From assembly GCA_029261875.1 (NCBI GenBank), contig JAJDAL010000034.1:1-64000 (forward strand): a stretch of DNA of 64,000 nt. The letters run 5' to 3'. Every line of letters begins with the position of its first letter. The stretch's first letter is position 1. Of this stretch, positions 34,675 to 43,843 are shown piece after piece. The position numbers and the translations under genes are program-made. The notes beneath the pieces are model-generated. The model saw only the letters and a list, made by a program, of their open reading frames with translations, did no database searches and was not told where the DNA came from. This DNA is from Deltaproteobacteria bacterium. Lineage in GTDB: Bacteria; Myxococcota_A; UBA9160; JAJDAL01.

Positions 34675-35514
34675 TCAGGACCGGATGCGGTGCGGCAGCC
34701 GCGGAAGGTGGACGTCGAATCGACTGCCTTTTCCGAGGGTCGATTGTACCTGCAGCTCTCCGCCATGGGCGCGCACGATTTGCGCCGACAGGGTCAAGCC
34801 GAGCCCCATCCCGCGACCCAACGGTTTGGTGGTGTAGAACGGATCGAAGAGACGATCGATTGCCTCCGGCGCAATCCCGCTGCCGTCGTCCTCCACGCTG
34901 ATTTGCGCGAACTCGCCGATCATGCGTGCGGTCACGCGGATGTGACCGGTGTCTGCGATGGCGTGTACGGCATTGTGCACGAGGTTGAGGCACACGCGCT
35001 CGATCTGGAGGCGCGCGCAATAGAGTCCGCGGGACTTGGGATCTCGACCGGCGGGGGGTTCCACCGAAAGTTCGATCCCGGGCCGGAGTTGTGTCGAAGC
35101 CATGCGGGCCACGTCCTCGAGCAGCTCGGCCAGATCCGTCCAGGCGCGGGGTTGCGAGTCGCCGAGCGTGAATTCTTTCACTTCGCGCACGATCGCTGCG
35201 GCGCGGTCGACGCCGGTCAACGAATCGTCGATCAACTCCTCGCATTCCGCGACACGGGTCTGCACGGTTTCCGGCACGTCTGCCTTTTCGAGTTCCGGGA
35301 CGAGTTCCATCCATTCGCGGCGCAACAGCGATAGGTTGGTTCGGATGTAGGCCAGGGGATTGTTGATCTCGTGCGCGATCCCGGCGGCCAGCTGCGCAAT
35401 CGCCACCAGGCTGTTGCCCGTGCCGTCCTCGTCCTCACTCGCCGCGCGAAGGGCACCGCGCAGCACTTCGAGCTCTTCGATCAGCTGGGCCTTGGTTTTG
35501 CGACGATCATCCAC
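34675..35514 (-). CDS. Soluble sensor histidine kinase without sensory domain
   Basis: 279 residues. A short coiled N-terminus (KTKAQLIEELEVLRGAL) is followed directly by the H-box LAAGIAHEINNPLAYI, then N-box CLNLVHNAVHAI, G1 DDGSGIAP, F-box FDPFYTTKPLG and G2 GMGLGLTLS; all are intact. It lacks PAS, GAF or membrane segments, so signals probably come through a partner protein. No response regulator is adjacent, so it is an orphan kinase. Confidence 0.9.
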   Translation of the reverse strand: MDDRRKTKAQLIEELEVLRGALRAASEDEDGTGNSLVAIAQLAAGIAHEINNPLAYIRTNLSLLRREWMELVPELEKADVPETVQTRVAECEELIDDSLTGVDRAAAIVREVKEFTLGDSQPRAWTDLAELLEDVARMASTQLRPGIELSVEPPAGRDPKSRGLYCARLQIERVCLNLVHNAVHAIADTGHIRVTARMIGEFAQISVEDDGSGIAPEAIDRLFDPFYTTKPLGRGMGLGLTLSAQIVRAHGGELQVQSTLGKGSRFDVHLPRLPHRIRS

Positions 35515-35629
35515 GCTTTTCTAACTCGGCAGAAACCCCCTTCAAGGCAAGTCGCCCGCAGAACGAAACCGATGGCTTTTCACCCTATTTCTTTGCGGCC
35601 GGTTGCGTCGAGCGACTAGGATGACGCCG

Positions 35630-36937
35630 ATGCCCAGCCCGCGAACCCGACTGCTCCTGATTCTGGTGCTCCTGTGGGCGGCCGGCGCGAGCCCGGCCCG
35701 TGCCGAAACCGAGCCCCCGGAACGGATCATCCTGATCGTCATCGACACCCTGCGGCAGGATCATCTGTCCTGCTACGGAGGGCGGGTTTCGACGCCCAAC
35801 ATCGACAAACTGGCCGCGCGCGGGCAACGCTTCACGCGCGCCGTGTCGTCGTTCCACATGACCTCGATGTCCATGGGATCGCTGTTTTCCGGTCGGACGC
35901 CCAGCCTCGAGGTCGCGGGCAGCGACATCACCCCCTTCAACGGAAGGACCTGGTGCGGTCTCGCGCGATTTGCCGACGACGCAGCTTCCAAGGCCTGCAT
36001 CCCGGACCGCGTCCCCACCCTCGCGCAGCGCCTGCGCGACGCGGGCTTCTGGACGATCGGGGTCGGATCGAACCCCTTCTTTTTCGGTGAGAGCGGTTTT
36101 TCGCGCGGGTTCGACGACTGGAACGAGGTCAAGCACCGGCGGTTGCGGAACAAGAAAACGAAAGCGGAACGCAACATGGCCATCGCCGACGGGCGCTCGG
36201 GCATCTCGGTCAACGAAGCGGCCATTCGCGCGATCGGGGAAAGACCGAACGATCGCTTCTTCCTCTATGTCCACTACATGGACGCCCACGACTACGCCTG
36301 GCGCGAAATCCCGTACGACCGCGGCGTGGGCCTCGTGGATTCATTCGTCGGTCGACTTCTCGCCGTTCTCGGCAACCGGGGATTGCTGGAGAAATCCGTC
36401 GTCATCCTCACCTCGGACCACGGCGAGCGACTCGACGAGCTGCACCCGCTCCAGTCCCGCCCGAGTCACATGGGGAACCCGAGCTTCGACTACCTCGTCC
36501 GTGTTCCGCTGATCGTTTCCCCGGCCGTGGCAGACGATCCCAACCAACCCCTGCGCAGCGACGACGTGCACCGCATGATCCTGCGGCTGGCGCAGCAGGA
36601 CGCGCTCCCCCCAGCGGACTTGAAACCCGGGGAGCTGTTCCTCACGGAACTCCTGTGGCGAACCTACCGGAACGGTCGCTGGAAGAGCATGTGGCCCAAG
36701 TCCGGAGCCAAACCGGCCTTGTTCGATCTCGAATCCGATCCCGCGGAAACGGCGAACGTCGCCCACTTGCACGCGGACGTGCTGGAGACCCACCGCGCGC
36801 GAATCGAAGCCTTGCGCACGGCGTTGGCGGCCCGGGTCGACGCCGCCCCGGAACTTTCGGACCAAGACCGGGCGCGCCTCGAAGCCCTGGGTTACCTCGA
36901 ACTCGCGAACCCGGAAGCGGAAGCACATACACACTGA
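35630..36937 (+). CDS. Secreted sulfatase-fold hydrolase without CxPSR motif
   Basis: 435 residues from ATG 35630 (two in-frame upstream starts at 35603 and 35621), beginning with a signal peptide (MPSPRTRLLLILVLLWAAGA then SPARA). The alkaline-phosphatase-superfamily metal motifs are visible: IVIDTLRQDHLSCYGG and LTSDHGERLDE. The nucleophile region, normally C-x-P-S-R in sulfatases, reads MTSMSMGSLFSGRTP; a Thr occupies the nucleophile position. Thr there is known in phosphotransferase and phosphodiesterase relatives, so this may hydrolyse or transfer a phosphoester instead. Periplasmic; no maturation partner nearby. Confidence 0.8.
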   Translation: MPSPRTRLLLILVLLWAAGASPARAETEPPERIILIVIDTLRQDHLSCYGGRVSTPNIDKLAARGQRFTRAVSSFHMTSMSMGSLFSGRTPSLEVAGSDITPFNGRTWCGLARFADDAASKACIPDRVPTLAQRLRDAGFWTIGVGSNPFFFGESGFSRGFDDWNEVKHRRLRNKKTKAERNMAIADGRSGISVNEAAIRAIGERPNDRFFLYVHYMDAHDYAWREIPYDRGVGLVDSFVGRLLAVLGNRGLLEKSVVILTSDHGERLDELHPLQSRPSHMGNPSFDYLVRVPLIVSPAVADDPNQPLRSDDVHRMILRLAQQDALPPADLKPGELFLTELLWRTYRNGRWKSMWPKSGAKPALFDLESDPAETANVAHLHADVLETHRARIEALRTALAARVDAAPELSDQDRARLEALGYLELANPEAEAHTH

Positions 36938-36950
36938 GCGGTGGTGAGGA

Positions 36951-37026
36951 TGGTGGGCCCTCAGGGACTCGAACCCTGGACCGACGGATTAAAAGTCCGC
37001 TGCTCTACCAACTGAGCTAAAGGCCC
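36951..37026 (-). tRNA. tRNA-Lys (anticodon UUU), CCA encoded
   Basis: On the minus strand the acceptor GGGCCTT/AGGGCCC (one G-U), D-arm TAGCTCAGTTGGTAGAGC, anticodon loop CTTTTAA giving UUU, and T-arm CAGGG-TTCGAGT-CCCTG make a complete cloverleaf with discriminator A and genomic CCA. Confidence 0.97.
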
Positions 37027-37134
37027 CGACGTTGGGTAGCGCCAGCGGGCCGGCCTGTCGAGCGGCCTCAATCCCATCCGCGTTTCACCCGATCAACAGG
37101 AGACGCCGGGCTTCCCCGCGCCCGGTTGCGGAAG

Positions 37135-37154
37135 TCGTCGCGCTAGCGCGACGA
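37135..37154. promoter_or_regulatory. Perfect 20-bp palindrome upstream of hlyIII
   Basis: TCGTCGCGCTAGCGCGACGA is its own reverse complement and ends 17 bp before the hlyIII ATG. Could be an operator for a dimeric repressor or an RNA hairpin occluding the start; no ribosome site is visible nearby. Confidence 0.45.
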
Positions 37155-37171
37155 ACTCGGGGAAAACACCG

Positions 37172-37834
37172 ATGGCTACCTCCGAAGAACGCCTGAGCTG
37201 GGGTCCGCTCCAAAACCCCGTGCGCGGCCTGCTCCACGGCAGCGCGGCCTTGGTTTGGGCGGGGCTCGCGATCGGCTTGGCGAGCAGCAGGACGTTTGCC
37301 TCCGAGGCCGGCCCCGCAGTCCTGATCTTCGCCCTCACCCAACTCTCGCTGTTTGCCACCAGCGCGTTGTATCACTCTGCGCCTTGGAACCCGCTCGCAA
37401 AGGCGCGCATGCGACGCCTCGATCACGCCATGATCTACGTCAAGATTGCGGGCATGCATACGCCGGTCATGTGGCTGGGACTCGATGGAACCGAGCGCCT
37501 TCTGCTATTGGGCACCGCCTGGCTGATCGCGCTGCTGGGCGTCATCCAGAAGCTGGGTTTCCCGAGCTGGATCGGAAGCTCGAGCTGGATCCTCCAAGTC
37601 CTCCAAGCCGCCCTCGTGATCCCGGCACTGCCGACCTTTGCCGCACGCTTCCCGGGTGCCCCGGTGTTTCTCGTGGGTCTGGGAGCCGCCTTCTACGTCG
37701 CGGGGATGTTGGCCTACCTGACTCAACGACCGAAGCTCTGGCCGCGCGTCTTCTCGTACCACGAGGTGTTCCACGTCTTGCTGCTGGCGGGCAGCGCCAC
37801 CTGGTACAGCCTGGTCGTCAACCATCTCGCTTGA
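37172..37834 (+). CDS. hlyIII: Hemolysin III family (PAQR-type) membrane protein
   Basis: 220 residues with seven hydrophobic segments. The conserved HlyIII/PAQR metal-site motifs are present: SALYHS in segment 2, RRLDHAMIYVKIAGMHTP near segment 3, and the C-terminal YHEVFHVLLL. PAQR hydrolases coordinate zinc through these His and Asp residues; bacterial TrhA members affect membrane energetics and lipid composition. The gene ends 24 bp from the end of convergent purA. Confidence 0.92.
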   Translation: MATSEERLSWGPLQNPVRGLLHGSAALVWAGLAIGLASSRTFASEAGPAVLIFALTQLSLFATSALYHSAPWNPLAKARMRRLDHAMIYVKIAGMHTPVMWLGLDGTERLLLLGTAWLIALLGVIQKLGFPSWIGSSSWILQVLQAALVIPALPTFAARFPGAPVFLVGLGAAFYVAGMLAYLTQRPKLWPRVFSYHEVFHVLLLAGSATWYSLVVNHLA

Positions 37835-37858
37835 CCGCGAGCCGGTCGCAATCGCGTC

Positions 37859-39151
37859 CTAGCGCTTGAAGGGATCGGCGCGAACGATGGTCTCGTCGCG
37901 CCCGGGTCCCACGGAGATCAACTCCACGGGAATCCCCGCAAGCGTTTCGACGCGCTCCACGTAGCGTCGCGCCGCGTCGGGCAACGTCTCGAAACTGCGA
38001 ACCCCCGTGATGTCCTCTTCGAATCCCGACATCGTTTCGAATACGGGTTCGGCGCGCACGATTTCGTCCAACGTCATGGGGAAGTCTTCGGTCAGTTTCC
38101 CGTCGACCCGGTACGCCGTGGCGATCTGCAACTCGCCGAAACCGCTCAACACATCGAGTTTGTTCACCGCCAGACTCGTGTATCCGTTCACCGTCACGGA
38201 TTCCCGCAGCATCACGGCGTCGAGCCAGCCGCAGCGGCGCTTGCGCCCGGTGGTGGCCCCGAATTCGTGCCCCGCCTTCTGCAAGCGTTCGCCCTGCTCG
38301 CCCATCATCTCGGTCGGAAACGGGCCACCGCCGACGCGCGTGGTGTACGCCTTGGTGATGCCGAGCACGCGTTCGATCTTCGTGGGACCGATTCCCGCAC
38401 CGGTACACGCCGCGCCGGACACGCAATTCGACGACGTCACGTACGGGTAGGTCCCGTGGTCGATATCGAGAAACGTCCCCTGGGCCCCTTCGAACAGCAC
38501 GCTCTTGCGGTCGCGCAGCGCGCGATCGAGCAAGCGTCCGGCGTGATCGACGAACGGTTCGAGGTATCGCCCCCATTCGATGGCCGCCTCGTAGAGGGCG
38601 TCCACGTCGACGGGATCCCAATTGAGATATTTCGTCAGTTCGAAATTCTTGAAGTCCGCAATCCGATCGAGGGCCTCGCGCAGACTCCGCGGATCGAGCA
38701 GATCCGCCACGCGAATCCCGCGTCGCGCGACCTTGTCCTCGTAGGTGGGTCCAATCCCGCGGCCGGTCGTTCCGATGGCCTTGCGGGCGGTCTCCTCGCG
38801 CGCGAGGTCGAGTTGCTTGTGCCAGGGCAGGATCACGTGCGCGCGACCGGACACGCGAACCCGGGAAGGATCGCGGAGAATCCCGCGCTCCTTCAGGGCC
38901 TCGAGCTCCGAGATCAGCACTTCCGGGTCGACCACGACACCGGGTCCGATGACGTTGATGGTGCCCGGTTGCAAAATACCGGAAGGCACCACGTGGAGAA
39001 CCGTCTGCTCGCCGTCTACCACGAGGGTGTGACCGGCGTTGTTCCCGCCGTGGAACCGAACCACCAGATCGGCTCGTGTCGCCAGCCAGTCGACGATCTT
39101 GCCTTTTCCTTCGTCGCCCCATTGAGCGCCTACAGCCACGAGTGTCGGCAT
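37859..39151 (-). CDS. purA: Adenylosuccinate synthetase
   Basis: 430 residues. The N-terminal GTPase loop MPTLVAVGAQWGDEGKGKI, the IMP-binding NAGHTLVV, TTGRGIGPTYEDKVARRG and the C-terminal NKLDVLSG guanine motif are intact. It makes adenylosuccinate from IMP, aspartate and GTP, the committed step to AMP. The start is 2 bp after the serA stop (TAA-AA-ATG), so it is cotranscribed with serA and the upstream aminotransferase. A 5-bp hairpin (37833 to 37847) lies past the stop, between it and hlyIII. Confidence 0.97.
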   Translation of the reverse strand: MPTLVAVGAQWGDEGKGKIVDWLATRADLVVRFHGGNNAGHTLVVDGEQTVLHVVPSGILQPGTINVIGPGVVVDPEVLISELEALKERGILRDPSRVRVSGRAHVILPWHKQLDLAREETARKAIGTTGRGIGPTYEDKVARRGIRVADLLDPRSLREALDRIADFKNFELTKYLNWDPVDVDALYEAAIEWGRYLEPFVDHAGRLLDRALRDRKSVLFEGAQGTFLDIDHGTYPYVTSSNCVSGAACTGAGIGPTKIERVLGITKAYTTRVGGGPFPTEMMGEQGERLQKAGHEFGATTGRKRRCGWLDAVMLRESVTVNGYTSLAVNKLDVLSGFGELQIATAYRVDGKLTEDFPMTLDEIVRAEPVFETMSGFEEDITGVRSFETLPDAARRYVERVETLAGIPVELISVGPGRDETIVRADPFKR

Positions 39152-39153
39152 TT

Positions 39154-40734
39154 TTACAACTCCACCAGTTGTGCAGAAATCATGTGAGGAAGCCCGCGCA
39201 GGCGCTCCATCACTCGCTCGTCGGGACATTGGTCGACATTGACCAACATTGCGGCTTCGGCGCGCTCCCGCACCAACGCCAGCTGCATACGCGAAATATT
39301 GATGCCCTCTTCGCCCAGAAAACCGCCGACGGCCCCCACCACGCCGGGTTCGTCGTGATTCTGGATCAAGATCGTCGGGCCTTCGGGAATCGCCTCGAGC
39401 ATGAAATCGTCGACGCGCACGATCCGCGGCTGCCCGCCGTGAAAGACCGCACCGGCGATCAAGCGATCCACGCAACCGCGCACGCGCGTGGTGATCGTGC
39501 TGGCGAAATCCCGCGGGCGGCTGGCCTTGGATTCCACCACCTTGATGCCGCGCTCGCGCGCAATCACCGGCGCGTTCACCATGTTGACCCGGTCACTCAC
39601 GGATTCGAGTAGGCCCTTCAGGACGCTGACGGTAATCGGCGCCACGCGCAGGTCCGAGACGTCCCCCGCGTACTCGATTTCGATTTCTTCGATGGCGCCG
39701 GGACAGAGCTGACCCTGAAAACGTCCGAGCTTCTCGCCCAAACGGATGTAGGGACCGATTTGCTCCATCACCTCGACGGACACCGACGGCATGTTGACGG
39801 CGTTGCGCACGATTCCGGTGAGTAGAAAGTCGCGCACCTGTTCCGCCACGGCGATGGAAACGTTGACCTGCGCCTGTTCGGTCGAAGCGCCGAGATGAGG
39901 TGTGCAAATCACCTTCGGGTGAGCGATCAACGGGTGATCCGCCGGCGGCGGTTCGTCGACGAATACGTCGAGCCCGGCGCCGCCCACGCGCCCGTCCTCG
40001 AGGGCCTCGAGCAGAGCCGTCTCGTCGACGATTCCGCCCCGCGCGGCGTTGATGATCAGAACCCCGGGCTTGGTCTTCGTGAACGCCTCCTTGCCAAGGA
40101 ACCCGAGGGTGTCCTTGGTGCGGGGAACGTGCACACTGATGACATCGGAACGGGCGAGCAGGTCCTCGACACCCACGAGTTCGATGTCGAGGTTGACCGC
40201 GACCTCCGGAGCGATGTGGGGGTCGTGCGCGATCACCTTCATCGCCAAACCCTGAGCGCGCAGCGCGACGATGCGACCGATATTCCCGATCCCCACCACA
40301 CCCAATGTGCGGTTGTAGAGTTCGAGTCCGGAAAATTTCCCCTTGTCCCAACGCCCCTCCTTCATGGAGGCCGTGGCCTGGGGGATGTGGCGCGCAAGGG
40401 CAACCATCAGCGCGATGGCGTGTTCTGCGGTGGTGATGTTGTTGCCTTCGGGCGTGTTCAAGATCGCGATGCCGCGGTTGGTGGCGGCCTCGATATCGAC
40501 GTTGTCGACGCCGATGCCCGCGCGGCCCACTACGCGCAGCTTGTTCGCGTGGGCAATCACTTCCGCGGTGACTTTCGTCCCGCTGCGGATCACCAGACCG
40601 TCCACGTCCGCGATCGCTTCGAGCAGCTCCGCGGGCGACAGGCCGGGTCGATTGATGACCTCGATGCCCGCCGCGTTCTCGAGGACTTCGAGTCCCTGGG
40701 CGGCCAGGCGATCGGATACCAAAACTTGGGTCAT
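39154..40734 (-). CDS. serA: D-3-phosphoglycerate dehydrogenase (long, ASB plus ACT)
   Basis: 526 residues. The nucleotide fold (LGVVGIGNIGRIVALRAQGL), catalytic R/E/H region (INAARGGIVDETAL, CTPHLGAST) and the extra intervening ASB domain plus C-terminal ACT domain (ILIQNHDEPGVVGAVGGFLG) make this the long type of SerA. It oxidises 3-phosphoglycerate in serine synthesis, with the ACT domain giving serine feedback. Between an aminotransferase upstream and purA downstream on the same strand. Confidence 0.97.
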   Translation of the reverse strand: MTQVLVSDRLAAQGLEVLENAAGIEVINRPGLSPAELLEAIADVDGLVIRSGTKVTAEVIAHANKLRVVGRAGIGVDNVDIEAATNRGIAILNTPEGNNITTAEHAIALMVALARHIPQATASMKEGRWDKGKFSGLELYNRTLGVVGIGNIGRIVALRAQGLAMKVIAHDPHIAPEVAVNLDIELVGVEDLLARSDVISVHVPRTKDTLGFLGKEAFTKTKPGVLIINAARGGIVDETALLEALEDGRVGGAGLDVFVDEPPPADHPLIAHPKVICTPHLGASTEQAQVNVSIAVAEQVRDFLLTGIVRNAVNMPSVSVEVMEQIGPYIRLGEKLGRFQGQLCPGAIEEIEIEYAGDVSDLRVAPITVSVLKGLLESVSDRVNMVNAPVIARERGIKVVESKASRPRDFASTITTRVRGCVDRLIAGAVFHGGQPRIVRVDDFMLEAIPEGPTILIQNHDEPGVVGAVGGFLGEEGINISRMQLALVRERAEAAMLVNVDQCPDERVMERLRGLPHMISAQLVEL

Positions 40735-40770
40735 GGGATTCTCCGAGAAGGGAAAAAGGGGTGCCGACGG

Positions 40771-41913
40771 CTATCCGCGCAGCAATTCGGTGGCCTTGAC
40801 CACGCCTTCTCCAGTCTTACCGGAGAAGCCGAGTGCGGACAGAGCCATCTCGACGGCCGCGACGGCCGTGATGGCGTCGAACCGATCGTAATAACCCAGG
40901 TGCGCGATTCGGAAGATCTTACCTTTGAACTTGCCTTGACCCTCGGCGACGTTGATTCCGAGCTCGTCGCGCAAATAGGCGCGCAGCTTGGGACCTTCGA
41001 TTCCATCCGGTACGAAGACCGCCGTCAGCGCCGCGCTCGGCGAATCCGGTGCCACCAAGTCGAGTCCGATGGCACGCATGGCTTCGCGGGTCGCGTGGGC
41101 GATCTGTTCCGTTCGCGCCCAGGTCCCCTCGAGCCCCTCCTCGTCGAGAATGATCTTGAGGGATTCTTCGAGTCCCATCAGTAGCGAGATCGCCGGCGTC
41201 CAGGCGGACTGATTGCCTTCGATCACCCCCAATTCACCGGCGAGGTCGAAGTAGAAACGCGGGCAACGCGCCTCTTTCATGAACCGCTGGGCGCGCTCGG
41301 AAAGTGCGACGAATGCCAATCCCGGCGGCAGCATGAAGGACTTCTGGGAACCCGAAACCACGACGTCGAGTCCCCATTTATCCATGGGAAGGTCATAGAC
41401 ACCCACCGCCGTAATCCCGTCGACGACGATCACGCAATCATCGCGCCGGTGAACCAAATCGGCGATCTCGCGAACCGGGTGACTCGCACCAGTGCTGGTT
41501 TCACTCGCCTGTAGATAAACCGCGCGAATATCCGGATTGGCATCGAGGGCCGCCTTCACGGCTTGCGGATCCGCCCCGCTTCCCCATTCGACATCGATAC
41601 ACGTGGTGCGCACGTCGTAGCGCGCACAGATTTCCGCCCAGCGTTCTCCGAACTTTCCACCGCGAATCACCAACGCGTGATCGCCCGGGGAAAGCAGATT
41701 CGAAACCGCCGCGTCCATGCCACCGGTGCCCGTACTGGCGAGCATCACCACGGGCTGGTCGGTCTGGAAGACGCGCTTGAGACCCAGCCGACAGGCTTCG
41801 AAGGTCGGCTGAAAGGCCGCGGTCCGGTGATGCGGGAGCGCTTGCGCCATGGCGAGGCGCACGCGGTCCGGAACCGGAACCGGACCCGGTTGAAACAGTC
41901 GGGTTTTGAGCAC
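40771..41913 (-). CDS. Class V aminotransferase (SerC-like / alanine-glyoxylate type)
   Basis: 380 residues from GTG 41913, where GGAG sits about 6 bp upstream and the family start LKTRLFQPGPVPVPDRVRLA follows. The PLP lysine is in VSGSQKSFMLPPG; LASTGTGGMDAAVSNLL and VVDGITAVGVYDLP form the cofactor site. Located directly before serA, it probably works as the phosphoserine aminotransferase, a replacement for canonical SerC, but alanine-glyoxylate or serine-pyruvate activity cannot be excluded. Confidence 0.88.
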   Translation of the reverse strand: MLKTRLFQPGPVPVPDRVRLAMAQALPHHRTAAFQPTFEACRLGLKRVFQTDQPVVMLASTGTGGMDAAVSNLLSPGDHALVIRGGKFGERWAEICARYDVRTTCIDVEWGSGADPQAVKAALDANPDIRAVYLQASETSTGASHPVREIADLVHRRDDCVIVVDGITAVGVYDLPMDKWGLDVVVSGSQKSFMLPPGLAFVALSERAQRFMKEARCPRFYFDLAGELGVIEGNQSAWTPAISLLMGLEESLKIILDEEGLEGTWARTEQIAHATREAMRAIGLDLVAPDSPSAALTAVFVPDGIEGPKLRAYLRDELGINVAEGQGKFKGKIFRIAHLGYYDRFDAITAVAAVEMALSALGFSGKTGEGVVKATELLRG

Positions 41914-42154
41914 GTGTCGCTCCAGGGGGGCCCCGGGTCCCTCGCGGTCCACGGTCCTCGCAGGACGGGGTACTAAGGGGGCTAACCCATCGAATTGCCG
42001 GGAAAAAACCGAGGAGAAAATGTGCCGGAGTGGGTCCCGGGTGTCAACGCATCGACGGCGATCTTGCCTGGCGTTCGCAGGACACCCCCTTCCCGGCCCG
42101 AGAACGGCTGAAATCGCGATCCCGAGCTAGCTTCCGCCGCCGAAAGGAGTCCGT

Positions 42155-43432
42155 TTGTCGATCCATCTCGCAGAGCAGCCCGTCGCCACCCGGGGACCCA
42201 TCGACGCGGACGTCCAAGTGCCGGGATCGAAGAGCATCACCAATCGGGCGCTGGTGACCGCGGGCCTGGCGGCGGGAACCAGCCGCCTGCTGCGCCCGCT
42301 CGAGAGCGACGACACCCGGGTCATGCGCGAGGCCTGGTGCGCCCTGGGCGCGCGGATTCATGCGGGGGGCGAGGTCTGGACCGTCGAAGGCTGCGGGGGC
42401 GTTCCGCAAGCGCCGAAAGCTCCGCTTTGGGCCGAGAACTCCGGCACCACCGCGCGCTTCCTGACCGCGGTCGCGACCCTATGCAACGGTCCGGTGGTGG
42501 TCGACGGCGTCGGGCGAATGCGCGAGAGACCCATCCGCGAGCTGGTCGACGCCCTGGTCCAACTGGGTGGGACGGCGTCCATCGAAGGCAACGACGGCTG
42601 CCCGCCGGTGCGAATCGAAGGCGGCGGACTCCCCGGCGGTACGGCGATCGTCGACGGACGGCGCAGTAGTCAATTCGTATCCGCCTTGCTGCTCGCGGCC
42701 CCCTACGCGAAACACGATGTCACCCTGAGTTTCGCCAACGGTGTTCTGGTTTCGCGACCCTACGTGGACCTGACCCTGCAAGTGATGCGCTCCTTCGGAG
42801 CGGAAGCGGATTGGTATGGCGCGGGTCTGCGCGCAAAAGCCGGAGCCCCGTACCGGGCACGCGAATTCGCGATCGAGGCCGACGCGTCGGCGGCCGCCTA
42901 TGCGTTCGGTGCTTGCGCGATTGCGGGGGGTCGCGTTCGCGTGGAGGGAATCCCCAAGCAATCCCTGCAAGCCGATCTCGCCTTCGCGGACGCCCTCGTT
43001 GAAATGGGATGCAGCTTGACTCGAGGGGGCGATTTCCTGGAGCTTCGCGCACCGACCGGAGGCCTGCGCGGGATCGACATCGACATGAACCCCATGCCCG
43101 ACGCCGCGCTCGCGATGGCGGTGGTCGCCCTGTTCGCCAAAGGCAAAACCCACATTCGCAATCTCGGAACCTTGCGGGTCAAGGAAACGGACCGGCTGAC
43201 AGCACTCACCCGTGAACTCGCCAAGCTCGGCGCCCGGGCGCAGGTCGAGGACGACGATCTGGAGATCGAGCCCGGCCCGCTGGCGGGCGCGGCCATCGAT
43301 ACCTACGACGACCACCGAATGGCAATGGCCTTTTCCCTCGCTGGCTTGCGGGTGCCGGACGTCGTGATTCGCGACCCGGGTTGCGTAAGCAAGACCTGGC
43401 CGGATTACTTTTCCTGGCTCGAGCGTCTCTAA
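42155..43432 (+). CDS. aroA: 3-phosphoshikimate 1-carboxyvinyltransferase
   Basis: 425 residues starting with TTG 42155, preceded by AAGGAG at about 6 bp. The EPSP synthase landmarks are clear: VPGSKSITNRALVTAGLA, LESDDTRVMREA, ENSGTTARFLTAV, RRSSQFVSALLLAAP, IEADASAAAYAFG, and RVKETDRLTAL with DTYDDHRMAMAFSLAG near the C-terminus. It joins phosphoenolpyruvate to shikimate-3-phosphate in aromatic amino-acid synthesis. Monocistronic, convergent with a zinc-ribbon gene. Confidence 0.96.
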   Translation: MSIHLAEQPVATRGPIDADVQVPGSKSITNRALVTAGLAAGTSRLLRPLESDDTRVMREAWCALGARIHAGGEVWTVEGCGGVPQAPKAPLWAENSGTTARFLTAVATLCNGPVVVDGVGRMRERPIRELVDALVQLGGTASIEGNDGCPPVRIEGGGLPGGTAIVDGRRSSQFVSALLLAAPYAKHDVTLSFANGVLVSRPYVDLTLQVMRSFGAEADWYGAGLRAKAGAPYRAREFAIEADASAAAYAFGACAIAGGRVRVEGIPKQSLQADLAFADALVEMGCSLTRGGDFLELRAPTGGLRGIDIDMNPMPDAALAMAVVALFAKGKTHIRNLGTLRVKETDRLTALTRELAKLGARAQVEDDDLEIEPGPLAGAAIDTYDDHRMAMAFSLAGLRVPDVVIRDPGCVSKTWPDYFSWLERL

Positions 43433-43475
43433 GGGTGGCGGGGAATGGATGCGCGTGGAGGAGAAGCGGTTGAGG

Positions 43476-43706
43476 CTAGACCCCCGAAGCGTCGCGCAGC
43501 TCCTTGGGCCGGCGGCGACCGAAGAAGCGCCTGGGGCTGGCGGACAGTTTGTCGGCCGTGATGGTGGTGTGTCGCACTTCGCCGGCTGGGCGACCCTCCG
43601 CACAAGCCGTGCTGCAATACCAGGTTTCCGCGTATCGAACCGAAGCCAACCCCAGCAGTTCGCGACAGACCGCGCAGGACCCACTATAAGGACGTCGTTG
43701 TTCCAT
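43476..43706 (-). CDS. Small zinc-ribbon protein
   Basis: 76 residues from ATG 43706. Two Cys pairs suggest a treble-clef or ribbon: CAVCRELL and YCSTACAEG, followed by a basic C-terminus (PRRFFGRRRPKELRD). No known family recognised. The codon pattern and ending 44 bp from aroA support a real gene, though no clear Shine-Dalgarno site is present and a longer frame to 43817 exists. Confidence 0.55.
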   Translation of the reverse strand: MEQRRPYSGSCAVCRELLGLASVRYAETWYCSTACAEGRPAGEVRHTTITADKLSASPRRFFGRRRPKELRDASGV

Positions 43707-43843
43707 GGCCTCGCAATGTATGGACCCGGCGCGAACCCAGCAAGGCGGGGAAACCCGGATTTTTCGGGGGGAAACCCCGGATTCGTTGAATCGACGCCGT
43801 GTGCCCGCGCATCTCACACTCAGGGCCAGGAGTCTTCTGGGAA

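Noticed and set aside
39076..41184. Long plus-strand frames antisense to serA and purA
   Set aside because: No family similarity; the minus-strand genes contain all known active-site motifs.
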